Of a DNA stretch of 64,000 nucleotides, positions 1 to 10,056 are shown in pieces. Numbering within the stretch: position 1 is the first letter of the stretch; each line of letters begins with the position of its first letter. This DNA comes from Thermohalobaculum sediminis (GTDB lineage Bacteria; Pseudomonadota; Alphaproteobacteria; Rhodobacterales; Rhodobacteraceae). Position numbers and translations under genes: made by a program. The notes below the pieces were generated by a model that was given only the letters and a program-made list of their open reading frames with translations, ran no database searches and was not told the DNA's origin. The DNA lies in the NCBI RefSeq assembly GCF_023487995.1, contig NZ_JAMFKN010000005.1, positions 62,001 to 126,000 on the forward strand, in the 5' to 3' direction.

Positions 1-1141
1 CGATCTGGTAGACGCGCCCGCCGTCGTCGTAGCGGAACTTGATCTTCTCGCCGCCCGAGCCGTGCAACATGACGGCGCGCGCGAAATCCGGCAGGTCGCG
101 CCACGGCACGACCGGGCTGAACTCGTAATGCGCCGCCAGGCCCTCGATGGTCTGGCGGAAATATGGCGTCTTCGATTTCGACCAGGGCGCGAGCGCGCCG
201 TCCATCAGGCTCACGGTGTCGTCGGGCACCACCAGCCGCTCGTCGAAGAACAGCTCCTGCCCCAACCCGTCGCAGTCGGGGCAGGCGCCGAAGGGCGCGT
301 TGAAGGAAAACAGCCGCGGCTCGATCTCGGCGATGCTGAAGCCCGACACCGGGCAGGCGAATTTCTCCGAGAATGTGATCCGCTCGGGCTCGGGCGCGGT
401 GCCGTCCTCGACGGGCGATGGCGCCATCTCTATGATCGCGATGCCGTCCGCGAGCTTCAGCGCGGTCGAGAAGCTGTCGGCCAACCGGGGCTCGAGCCCC
501 TCGCGCACCACGATGCGGTCGACCACCACGTCGATGTTGTGGCGGAACTTCTTGTCGAGCTCGGGCGCGTCCTCGATCTCGTGGAACGCGCCGTTGACCT
601 TGACGCGCTGGAAGCCCTGCTTCCTGAGTTCAGCGAATTCCTTGCGGTATTCGCCCTTGCGGTCGCGCACGACGGGAGCGAGCAGGTAGGCGCGCGTGCC
701 CTGCGGCATCGCCATCACCCGGTCCACCATGTCCTGCACCTGCTGCGCCTCGATCGGCAGGCCGGTGGCGGGCGAATAGGGGGTGCCGGCGCGGGCGAAC
801 AGGAGCCGCAGGTAGTCATAGATTTCCGTGACCGTGCCCACCGTCGAGCGCGGGTTGCGCGAAGTGGTCTTCTGCTCGATCGAGATGGCGGGGCTCAGTC
901 CCTCGATGTGGTCGACCTCGGGCTTCTGCATCATCTGCAGGAACTGCCGGGCATAGGCCGAGAGCGATTCGACATAGCGCCGCTGCCCCTCGGCATAGAT
1001 CGTGTCGAAGGCGAGCGACGACTTCCCCGAGCCCGAAAGCCCGGTGATGACCGTCAGCCGGTCGCGGGGAATGTCGACGTCGATGCCCTTGAGGTTGTGC
1101 TCGCGCGCCCCCCGCACCGAGATGAACTTCTGCTCAGCCAT
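1..1141 (-). CDS. uvrA: UvrABC excinuclease subunit A, N-terminal part (gene runs off the left edge)
   Basis: UvrA is the damage-recognition ATPase of nucleotide excision repair; it dimerises and loads UvrB on damaged DNA in the cytoplasm. The first 380 residues are visible, starting from an ATG at 1141. Seen: Walker [10 protein letters not shown] at residues 34-42, the segment [18 protein letters not shown] that follows it in all UvrA proteins, and the first zinc-module remnants CPVSG (Cys263) and CPDC (Cys287, Cys290). The CPxC of the E. coli type reads CPVS here, which I recall as common in alphaproteobacteria. The gene faces away from lrgA, and an SOS-type box lies 72-86 bases upstream of the start. 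The signature and second ATPase domain lie outside the window. Confidence 0.97.
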   Translation of the reverse strand, partial: MAEQKFISVRGAREHNLKGIDVDIPRDRLTVITGLSGSGKSSLAFDTIYAEGQRRYVESLSAYARQFLQMMQKPEVDHIEGLSPAISIEQKTTSRNPRSTVGTVTEIYDYLRLLFARAGTPYSPATGLPIEAQQVQDMVDRVMAMPQGTRAYLLAPVVRDRKGEYRKEFAELRKQGFQRVKVNGAFHEIEDAPELDKKFRHNIDVVVDRIVVREGLEPRLADSFSTALKLADGIAIIEMAPSPVEDGTAPEPERITFSEKFACPVSGFSIAEIEPRLFSFNAPFGACPDCDGLGQELFFDERLVVPDDTVSLMDGALAPWSKSKTPYFRQTIEGLAAHYEFSPVVPWRDLPDFARAVMLHGSGGEKIKFRYDDGGRVYQI

Positions 1142-1212
1142 GCGAATCCGTGCCTCTCGGGGTTCCCCGCAGACATAACGCCTCGGGCGGGATTTGCGAG
1201 TCGGCGGAGTGT

Positions 1213-1227
1213 AAACAAAACATGAAC
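1213..1227 (-). promoter_or_regulatory. LexA (SOS) box of alphaproteobacterial type upstream of uvrA
   Basis: Read toward uvrA the site is GTTC-ATGTTTT-GTTT, that is GTTC-N7-GTTY, one base from the GTTC-N7-GTTC direct repeat bound by LexA in Rhodobacter and relatives. It sits 72-86 bases before the uvrA ATG in a short stretch that is less GC-rich than its surroundings. Known biology: uvrA is an SOS gene in this group. Binding itself is inferred. Confidence 0.7.
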
Positions 1228-1343
1228 ATTTGCAAGCGCGCGAGATTTCGGCGATGCGCCGCCCGGGCCTTGGCGCCGCGCGCGCCGGCATGTGACACTC
1301 GTGGCCGGCGCGCATCGGGCGCCGTCGGGCTCGCGGAGGCGGC

Positions 1344-1697
1344 ATGGTCTTCTATCTCACCCTCATTCTCGCCTGCCAGCTTGCCGGCGAGATCGTCGTC
1401 AAGGCCGCGGGGCTTCCGCTGCCGGGGCCGGTCCTCGGTATGGTGATCCTGTTCGCGGGGCTGATGCTGCGCGGCCTGCCCGACGGGCTTGCGCGAGTGG
1501 GCGATGCATTGCTCGGGCACCTCTCGCTCCTGTTCGTGCCGGCGGGGGTGGGCGTGATGCTCCACGCCGGCCTGCTGGGCCGCGATTGGCTGCCGATCGC
1601 GGCGGCGCTGGTGGTATCGACCCTGCTGACGGTCGCTGTCACCGGGCTGGTGATGGCGCGCCTCAACCGCGAGCGCGGGCCGGAGGACGGGCGGTGA
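1344..1697 (+). CDS. lrgA: LrgA/CidA-family membrane protein
   Basis: A small holin-like integral membrane protein of the CidA/LrgA family, 117 residues with about four hydrophobic segments; the family normally has 115-150 residues. The N-terminal half carries the typical [14 protein letters not shown] segment (residues about 24-37). LrgA works with LrgB; roles proposed for the family are murein hydrolase control, programmed lysis, and in plants and some bacteria export of glycolate or pyruvate-type carboxylates. The ATG at 1344 is followed by a stop that overlaps the GTG of lrgB, so the two are translationally coupled. Whether this pair controls lysis or transport cannot be read from the sequence. 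Confidence 0.88.
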   Translation: MVFYLTLILACQLAGEIVVKAAGLPLPGPVLGMVILFAGLMLRGLPDGLARVGDALLGHLSLLFVPAGVGVMLHAGLLGRDWLPIAAALVVSTLLTVAVTGLVMARLNRERGPEDGR

Positions 1698-2413
1698 GCG
1701 GTGACATGCGCGACATCTGGGTCTATCTGGCGCGCGAGCCGCTGGTGCACCTGACGCTGACGCTCGCGGCCTTCCAGGCGGGGTCGTGGGTCTATCGGCG
1801 CGGGCGGATGAACCCGCTGCTCAACCCTGTGCTGATCGCGGTGGTGCTGGTGGTGTCGGGGCTGCTGGTCACCGGGACCTCCTACGATGCCTATTTCGAG
1901 GGGGCGCAGTTCGTGCATTTCCTGCTGGGGCCGGCCACCGTGGCGCTGGCGATCCCGCTCTACCGGCAGGTCGAGAAGGTCCGCCGTTCGGCCCTGGCGC
2001 TGGGGGTGTCGATCGTCACGGGCTCGCTCGCGGCCTCGGCCAGTGCGGTGGCGGTGGCCTGGGGCCTCGGCGCCTCGCGCGACACGCTGATCTCGGTCGC
2101 GCCGAAATCGGTCACGGCGCCCGTGGCGATGGGCATCGCCGAGAGCCTGGGCGGCCTGCCCTCGCTCACTGCAGTGCTGGTCATCCTGACCGGCATCCTC
2201 GGCGCCATGCTGGGTCCCTGGGTGCTGACGCTGGTGGGCGTGCGCGACTGGGCGGCGCGGGGGCTTGCGATCGGCACCGCCAGCCACGGCATCGGCACGG
2301 CTCGGGCATTGCAGGTGAACGAGGTGGCGGGCGCCTTCGCGGGCCTCGCGATGGGGCTCAACGCGCTGGCGACCGCGCTTCTGCTGCCGCTGCTCGCGCG
2401 GCTGGTGTTGTAA
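1694..2413 (+). CDS. lrgB: LrgB-family membrane protein
   Basis: Integral membrane protein of the LrgB/CidB/PLGG1 family, 239 residues from a GTG at 1694 that overlaps the lrgA stop (GTGA); an ATG at 1706 is the alternative start. It has about six to seven hydrophobic segments and the family motifs SVAPKSVTAPVAMGIAE (central) and TASHGIGTARALQ (C-terminal). The length fits the family (about 230 residues). LrgA and LrgB form one functional unit, so this is a two-gene operon. No dedicated regulator such as LytSR or a LysR protein is adjacent. Confidence 0.92.
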   Translation: MSGDMRDIWVYLAREPLVHLTLTLAAFQAGSWVYRRGRMNPLLNPVLIAVVLVVSGLLVTGTSYDAYFEGAQFVHFLLGPATVALAIPLYRQVEKVRRSALALGVSIVTGSLAASASAVAVAWGLGASRDTLISVAPKSVTAPVAMGIAESLGGLPSLTAVLVILTGILGAMLGPWVLTLVGVRDWAARGLAIGTASHGIGTARALQVNEVAGAFAGLAMGLNALATALLLPLLARLVL

Positions 2414-2491
2414 GGCGCGGCTTCGGACTGGACAGGGCCGCGGCGCCGCGCCACTCGGCGGGGACAGGCGCGAACATTCGGGGAGGAGGCC

Positions 2492-3526
2492 ATGCAGATC
2501 GGGCGAATCCTGCGCTACCCGCTCTGGGCGCTCGAGGTGCTTGGCCCGACCAAGTCCTTCGCGCGCAATCCGATCCTGGGCAGCCCGCGGCTCAACCGGA
2601 TGGGACTGCATGTCTGGCGGCTGTCCACCGCGCACAGGATGGCGGCGATGCGCCGGGCACGGCTGGGCTCGCGCATCGACCCGGACCAGCGCAGGGCGTT
2701 CGACCGGGACGGCTTCTTCGTCATCCACGACTTCCTGCCCGCCGACGCATGGCGCAGGCTGAGCGAGGAGACGTCGGCCCTGCGCTTGCCGGCGCGCGAG
2801 ATTCGCGAGGGGCAGACGGTGACGCGTCAGCTCCTGCTCACGCCGCGCACGCTCGCGCGCCTGCCGCAGACGCGCGCGGTGGTCGGCGGTCGCGGCATCA
2901 ACGATCTGGTGCGCTATGCCGGCGCGACGGCGAGCGCCCCGGTCTGGTTCTACCAGACGGTGATCGCCGATCCCGCGCGCAGCGAGGCCGACCCGCAGAC
3001 CGAGCTTCATTCGGACACCTTCTTCCCGACCTCGAAGGCATGGCTGTTCCTGCACGACGTGGGCGAGGAGGACGGCCCCTTCGCCTACGTGCCCGGCTCG
3101 CATCGCCTGACGCCACGGCGCCGCGCCTGGGAGCATCGCGCCAGCATCGACGCCGCGGACGACCCGCGCTCGAACCACCGCGGCGGCAGCCTGCGGCTGG
3201 GGGCGGAGGACCTCGAGGAGATGGGCTTGCCGGCGCCGGTGCGGATGTGCGTGCCGGCGAACACCCTGATCGTTGCCGATACCCATGGCTTCCACGGCCG
3301 TAGTCCCAGTCCGCGTCCCACCGTGCGGGTCGAGCTGCACGGCCATCTGCGAACCAATCCGTTCCTGCCGACCGCCCTGCTGGACGCGAAGTCCTGGCCG
3401 TTCATCCGCGACCGCCAGCTCGACATCGACGCGGGGATGCACGAATTCGCCGTCCGCCGGTTGGGCGCGCGGCGCAAGTGGCACTGGACCGGGCCCGTCG
3501 CGCTGGACGCGCCCGCCTCGGTCTGA
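2492..3526 (+). CDS. Phytanoyl-CoA dioxygenase (PhyH)-family Fe(II)/2-oxoglutarate oxygenase
   Basis: A 344-residue protein with a PhyH-type double-stranded beta helix. The iron ligands are visible as HSD (His173, Asp175) and a distal histidine in DTHGFHGRS (His265 by the His-x10-Arg rule, His268 as alternative), followed by Arg276 for 2-oxoglutarate. The segment DRDGFFVIHDFLP (residues 71-83) is the usual start of the fold; about 70 residues precede it. PhyH proteins hydroxylate diverse small molecules, and the substrate here is unknown. The preceding purine-rich stretch (gggaggaggcc) is the ribosome site. It stands alone between lrgB and ssb, and no biosynthetic partner is nearby. Confidence 0.82.
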   Translation: MQIGRILRYPLWALEVLGPTKSFARNPILGSPRLNRMGLHVWRLSTAHRMAAMRRARLGSRIDPDQRRAFDRDGFFVIHDFLPADAWRRLSEETSALRLPAREIREGQTVTRQLLLTPRTLARLPQTRAVVGGRGINDLVRYAGATASAPVWFYQTVIADPARSEADPQTELHSDTFFPTSKAWLFLHDVGEEDGPFAYVPGSHRLTPRRRAWEHRASIDAADDPRSNHRGGSLRLGAEDLEEMGLPAPVRMCVPANTLIVADTHGFHGRSPSPRPTVRVELHGHLRTNPFLPTALLDAKSWPFIRDRQLDIDAGMHEFAVRRLGARRKWHWTGPVALDAPASV

Positions 3527-3618
3527 AGCTGGCGCCGCGTCATGGTGTGGCGCCGGCGCGAGGTGGCGGATAAGGTGCGCCCAGAGGCAGATTCGAGGCG
3601 CAGGAGGGAGGCCGCAAG

Positions 3619-4125
3619 ATGGCTGGCAGCGTGAACAAGGTGATCCTGATCGGCAATCTGGGCCGCGACCCCGAGGTGCGCTCGTTCCCGAGCGGGGGGC
3701 GGGTCTGCAACCTGCGCATCGCGACATCCGAGAACTGGCGCGACCGCGAGACCGGCGAGCGAAAGGAGCGCACCGAGTGGCACTCGGTCGCGATCTTCTC
3801 CGAGCCGCTGATCAAGGTGGCCGAGAGCTATCTGCGCAAGGGCTCGAAGGTCTATCTCGAGGGTCAGCTCGAGACGCGCAAATGGCAGGACCAGTCCGGG
3901 CAGGACCGCTACACGACCGAGGTCGTGCTCAGGCCTTACCGCTCCGAGCTCACCATGCTGGACGGCCGCGGCGAGGGCGGTGGCGGTGGCGGCGGCTTCA
4001 GCGGCGGGCGCGACGACTTCGGCGGGGGTCAGGGCGGTGGCCAGGGCGGCGGCGGCAGCTATGGCGGCGGACGCGGCGGTGGCGGCGGCGGGCGCGGCGA
4101 TGTCGACGACGACATCCCGTTCTGA
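3619..4125 (+). CDS. ssb: Single-stranded DNA-binding protein
   Basis: SSB coats single-stranded DNA and recruits replication and repair proteins through its acidic tail. The 168-residue product begins [20 protein letters not shown], the standard opening of the OB fold (residues 1 to about 112), continues with a glycine-rich linker (about 118-158) and ends in DDDIPF, the canonical partner-binding tip. An AGGAGGGAGG ribosome site precedes the ATG. In many bacteria ssb lies beside uvrA; here the lrgAB pair and a PhyH oxygenase lie between them. I found no SOS box directly before ssb. Confidence 0.97.
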   Translation: MAGSVNKVILIGNLGRDPEVRSFPSGGRVCNLRIATSENWRDRETGERKERTEWHSVAIFSEPLIKVAESYLRKGSKVYLEGQLETRKWQDQSGQDRYTTEVVLRPYRSELTMLDGRGEGGGGGGGFSGGRDDFGGGQGGGQGGGGSYGGGRGGGGGGRGDVDDDIPF

Positions 4126-4137
4126 GGCGGATCGGCA

Positions 4138-4458
4138 ATGGCGCACGATCACGACCACGATCACGAGCACGGACCCGGCTGCGGCCATGCGCACGAGGCC
4201 GAGGATCCTGGCCGGGCCTTCTTCGACATCGCCGACCAGTTCATCGCCGTCGCGAACCGGCTGGCGGACGAGGTGCCGGCGTCGCGCATCTCGGCCGCCA
4301 TGATGTATGCGACGGCGCGGTTCAACGCCTTCCTCGCGCAGACCCAGGGTGTCGAGGCGGGCGAGATGGACGAGGCGACGGTGGCCTATTTCCGCGACGA
4401 GTACGAGCGGATGCTGCGCGAGAATCTGGGCCAGTCGCTGGTCGCGAAGCAGAACTGA
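4138..4458 (+). CDS. DUF3144-family protein with histidine-rich N terminus
   Basis: A 106-residue protein. From about residue 27 it matches the DUF3144 pattern (FFDIADQFIAVANRLADEVP, then an AAMMYATARFNAF helix and an acidic C terminus); the function of the family is unknown. The first 20 residues are exceptional: nine histidines alternating with Asp/Glu (HDHDHDHEH, then GCGHAHE), a pattern typical of Zn, Ni or Co binding. The gene starts 12 bases after the ssb stop and is probably co-transcribed. The metal-binding extension is seen; a role in metal buffering is inference. Confidence 0.72.
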   Translation: MAHDHDHDHEHGPGCGHAHEAEDPGRAFFDIADQFIAVANRLADEVPASRISAAMMYATARFNAFLAQTQGVEAGEMDEATVAYFRDEYERMLRENLGQSLVAKQN

Positions 4459-4476
4459 GCGCCACGCGGCCCGGTC

Positions 4477-5160
4477 TCAGGCGATCGCGATCAGCTTGTC
4501 CGCGCGACGGTAGCGCCGCTCGATCCGGAGCGTTACGAGCGCGAGGGCGACCCAGCCACCATGGAACAGGATGCCTGCGAGCACCACGAGCTCGCCAGGT
4601 ACAGGCCCGATCGTCGCGCGCTCGAAGATCTGCGCCCCGTATTCGAGAGGCGTGGGGTGGATCGCGAGCTTGCCATAATAGGCGATCGCCTGCACCATCA
4701 GGATATACGCATAGTTCTTCCGCAGCCGCCGGCCTACGGCGCGGAGAAAGCTGATGTGGAAGCGCGGCCGGGCATAGTCCTGCGCGAGGAGCCTGTTCCA
4801 CTGGCCATCCATCGTGACGCCTTCGCCGCGGAGGAGGGGTGCGTAGATGTCCGTCTCCATCAGCCGGCAACGCGCCCGCCAGACGTTGAAGTAGCGGTAG
4901 CGCCGCCCCTCGAACAGAAGGAAGACGACGACCAGCAGCCCGACCAGCACCAGCGGCAGCGGCGATGCCTCGGGGCCGGAATAGGAAATCGTGAGGGCAA
5001 TCCCCGTGGTCACCACCGCCCAGTTCGTCGTGTTGTCCAGGCGCGAGCGCCAGATCGTCGAGCGGTAGACCTCGCCGCGGTAGAGATGCGCGATGGCGCC
5101 CAGCTCGGGGCTCGAGAAGGTCGTCGCCGGTGCCCCGTCCGGCATGCGGTCGTCGGGCAT
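4477..5160 (-). CDS. DUF2270-family integral membrane protein
   Basis: A 227-residue predicted inner-membrane protein with about four hydrophobic segments, two near residues 42-85 and two near the C terminus. Residues around 86-110 (EGRRYRYFNVWRARCRLME) match what I recall of the DUF2270 family, whose function is unknown. I chose the ATG at 5160 because AAGGGGG lies just upstream; an in-frame TTG at 5202 would add 14 residues that encode the duplicated ribosome-site sequence and is less likely. It converges on the ssb-DUF3144 pair and diverges from gyrA. Confidence 0.75.
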   Translation of the reverse strand: MPDDRMPDGAPATTFSSPELGAIAHLYRGEVYRSTIWRSRLDNTTNWAVVTTGIALTISYSGPEASPLPLVLVGLLVVVFLLFEGRRYRYFNVWRARCRLMETDIYAPLLRGEGVTMDGQWNRLLAQDYARPRFHISFLRAVGRRLRKNYAYILMVQAIAYYGKLAIHPTPLEYGAQIFERATIGPVPGELVVLAGILFHGGWVALALVTLRIERRYRRADKLIAIA

Positions 5161-5161
5161 C

Positions 5162-5185
5162 GTTTCCCCCTTGGTTTCCCCCTTA
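5162..5185 (-). repeat. Tandem 12-base duplication of a ribosome binding site
   Basis: Two adjacent copies of GTTTCCCCCTTR (plus strand), 11 of 12 bases identical. On the minus strand each copy reads YAAGGGGGAAAC, so the gene starting at 5160 has two strong Shine-Dalgarno sequences in tandem. Confidence 0.7.
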
Positions 5186-5382
5186 AGATGTTTTTCCCGC
5201 AAGCTTAGCGCAGACGCCGCAGCAGCGACAGATCACCTGCGGACGTTTCGAGATCCGGTGGTTTTTCGCAGCTCTTCCCGCAATATCCTGCGTCTGGTGC
5301 TTGCCCGGCCGAAGGCCCGCGTCCTATACTCGGCCGCCAGAGAACGAGACCCGGGCCGGGCAGCCGGGCAAGGGGATTTCCG

Positions 5383-8133
<2,751 letters not shown>

Positions 8134-8152
8134 TGGCGCGCGGGGCGGAACC

Positions 8153-8779
8153 ATGCTGATCGGCGAAGGCGCGAAGGTCTGGAACGTCAATCCGCTGGTC
8201 GTGTCGGTCGATGCCTTCCTGTCGGCGGTGGAATGCGAGGCGGTCATCGAGCTGGCGCGCGGGCGGTTGCAGCGCGCGACGGTGATCAACAGCGAGCACC
8301 GCATCGAGGTCTCGGAGAAGCGGACCAACTCGCATTGCGTGATCGCTCCGCAATCGGACCCCGCGCTCGCCGCGCTCTGCCTCAAGCTGGGCGTCCTCCT
8401 GCGGATGCCGTTCGCGAATGTCGAGGGCGTCTCGGTGCTGCACTACACGCCGGGGCAGGAGTTCACCGTCCACTCGGACGGATTCTCGCTGGCGCGCGGG
8501 CCCAGCTATGTCGAGGCGATGGAGGCGAATGGCGGCCAGCGCCTGTTCACCACCATCTGCTATCTGAACGATGTCGAGGAAGGGGGCGCCACCGCCTTTC
8601 CGGTGCTGGGCCCCACGGTCGCGCCAAAGCGAGGGCGGCTCCTGATCTTTGCGAACACGCTTGCGGGCTCGCGCGATGTCACGGGCCTCGCCAACCACGC
8701 TGGAACGCCGGTCACCCGGGGCGAGAAATGGGCGGCCACCGTTTGGTGGCGCGAGCGCGCCTGGACGCCGCCCGCCTGA
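8153..8779 (+). CDS. Prolyl-4-hydroxylase-like Fe(II)/2-oxoglutarate oxygenase
   Basis: A 208-residue protein of the prolyl 4-hydroxylase alpha-subunit (P4Hc) class. The iron ligands are HSD (His107, Asp109) and His182; Lys192 is placed to bind 2-oxoglutarate, and EGGATAFP (143-150) is the usual loop that follows YLNDV. Bacterial members hydroxylate proline or other residues in target proteins, or free amino acids; the substrate is not identifiable here. The ATG at 8153 lies 20 bases after the gyrA stop, so it may be transcribed with gyrA. It converges on the cys operon. Confidence 0.85.
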   Translation: MLIGEGAKVWNVNPLVVSVDAFLSAVECEAVIELARGRLQRATVINSEHRIEVSEKRTNSHCVIAPQSDPALAALCLKLGVLLRMPFANVEGVSVLHYTPGQEFTVHSDGFSLARGPSYVEAMEANGGQRLFTTICYLNDVEEGGATAFPVLGPTVAPKRGRLLIFANTLAGSRDVTGLANHAGTPVTRGEKWAATVWWRERAWTPPA

Positions 8780-8801
8780 GGCCGTGCGGCGCGCGGTCCG
8801 C

Positions 8802-9572
8802 TCAGAACGGCCCCGGCAGGCTCGCGGCGCTGCGGATCCAGCTCTCGCCGTCAAAATGGATGCCGCATTCGACCTTGGCCTGGCCGCGCCAACGCCCGGC
8901 GCGGGGATCCTCGCCCTCGCCCACGGGCGAGGTGCAGGGCGCGCAGCCGATCGATGGGTAGCCCCGCGCCACCAGCGGATGGCGCGGCAGGCCGTGGCGG
9001 TCGATATAGGCCGCCGCATCCTTCGCATCCCAGAGCGCGAGCGGGTTGATCTTCATCCGCACCGTTCCGGCCTCGACCTCGAAGGGCTCGAGCGCCGCGC
9101 GTGTCTGCGACTGGTAGCGTTTGCGGCCGGTGATCCAGGCCGCGAAGGGCTGGAGCGCGCGCTGAAGCGGCAGCGTCTTGCGGATGTCGCAGCAGCCGTC
9201 GGTGTCGCGCCGGTGCAGCCTGCCGTCAGGGTCCGCAACTGTGAGGTCGCGCGGATCGGGCCGGATCAGCCGCACGTCCCGCAGGCCGAAGCGCGCCGCG
9301 AGATCGCGCTGGTAGGCCAGCGTCTCGGGGAACAGCATGCCGGTCTCGAGGAACAGCACCGGCAGATCGCGCTCGATGTGCGAGAGCATGTGCAGCAGCA
9401 CGACCGACTCGGCCCCGAAGGACGAGACGAGCGCGACCTCGCCGCGGTCGTGCACGGCCAGCGCCTCGGCCAGCACTTCCTCGGCGCTGCTCTCGCCATG
9501 GATCCGGTTGAGCGCGGCGGCGCTCGCGGCGGCGCTCATCCGGCGGATGGGGCGGGAAAGACCGTCAGCCAT
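8802..9572 (-). CDS. cysH: Adenylyl-sulfate (APS) reductase, CysH family, Fe-S type
   Basis: Reduces activated sulfate to sulfite with thioredoxin or glutaredoxin. The 256-residue protein has the four cluster cysteines of the [4Fe-4S] form (Cys127-Cys128 in GCCDIRK, Cys210 and Cys213 in GCAPC) plus the catalytic Cys236 in ECGIH. This marks it as an APS reductase rather than a cluster-free PAPS reductase. The ATG at 9572 overlaps the end of the upstream DUF934 gene by 8 bases. It is the last gene of the minus-strand operon. No ATP sulfurylase or APS kinase gene is in the window. Confidence 0.95.
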   Translation of the reverse strand: MADGLSRPIRRMSAAASAAALNRIHGESSAEEVLAEALAVHDRGEVALVSSFGAESVVLLHMLSHIERDLPVLFLETGMLFPETLAYQRDLAARFGLRDVRLIRPDPRDLTVADPDGRLHRRDTDGCCDIRKTLPLQRALQPFAAWITGRKRYQSQTRAALEPFEVEAGTVRMKINPLALWDAKDAAAYIDRHGLPRHPLVARGYPSIGCAPCTSPVGEGEDPRAGRWRGQAKVECGIHFDGESWIRSAASLPGPF

Positions 9573-10056
9573 GATCCGCGCTCCGGGCGTCGAGGATCGA
9601 GGCGCGGGCCCCCGTCCGCCCGCGCTGGTAGGCGTGGCCGGCCCGGGCGATCGCGGCGAGCCAGTGCTCGGCCGGCTGACGCGCGGCCAGCGCGTCGGGG
9701 ATCTCGACCTCGTCGAAGCCGCATTCCAGGAGATAGGCGAACTGGTCCGCGATGACCGGCCCGGCGGCGCGCAGCCGCCCGGTGTAGCCAAGCTCCCGCA
9801 GCCGCCGCGCGATCGAGAAGCCGCGCCCGTCGTTGAAGGCCGGGAAGTCGATCGAGATCAGCGCGAGCCGCGAGAACTCGCTCGCCAATGCGGCGGCGTC
9901 GGCGGTGTTCGGCAGATGCACGCCGAGAGGCGCATGGTCGAGCCCGGCCAGCCGGTCGGGGTCGACGATCGCCGGGCCGTCCGGCAGGGGCTCGTCCCGC
10001 TGCACCCGCACCCACGGGTCGGCGATCGGGCCGCCGCGGTCAATGAGCAGGCTCAT
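9565..10056 (-). CDS. DUF934-family protein of the sulfite-reduction operon
   Basis: A 163-residue protein of the DUF934 family, which is found almost always between cysI and cysH in proteobacteria and is presumed to help sulfite reduction, perhaps as an electron-transfer or assembly factor. Seen: VHLPNTAD near residue 47, then SRLALISIDFPAFNDGRGFS and ARRLRELGYTGRLRA, the core of the family. Translational coupling is strong: its start overlaps cysI by 17 bases and its end overlaps cysH by 8. No catalytic residues can be assigned. Confidence 0.9.
   Translation of the reverse strand: MSLLIDRGGPIADPWVRVQRDEPLPDGPAIVDPDRLAGLDHAPLGVHLPNTADAAALASEFSRLALISIDFPAFNDGRGFSIARRLRELGYTGRLRAAGPVIADQFAYLLECGFDEVEIPDALAARQPAEHWLAAIARAGHAYQRGRTGARASILDARSADHG

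Noticed and set aside
62-1225. Long plus-strand frame across uvrA
   Set aside because: It is antisense to uvrA, whose protein sequence is unmistakable; the plus-strand product is Arg/His/Ala-rich without any motif, as expected from high-GC antisense frames.
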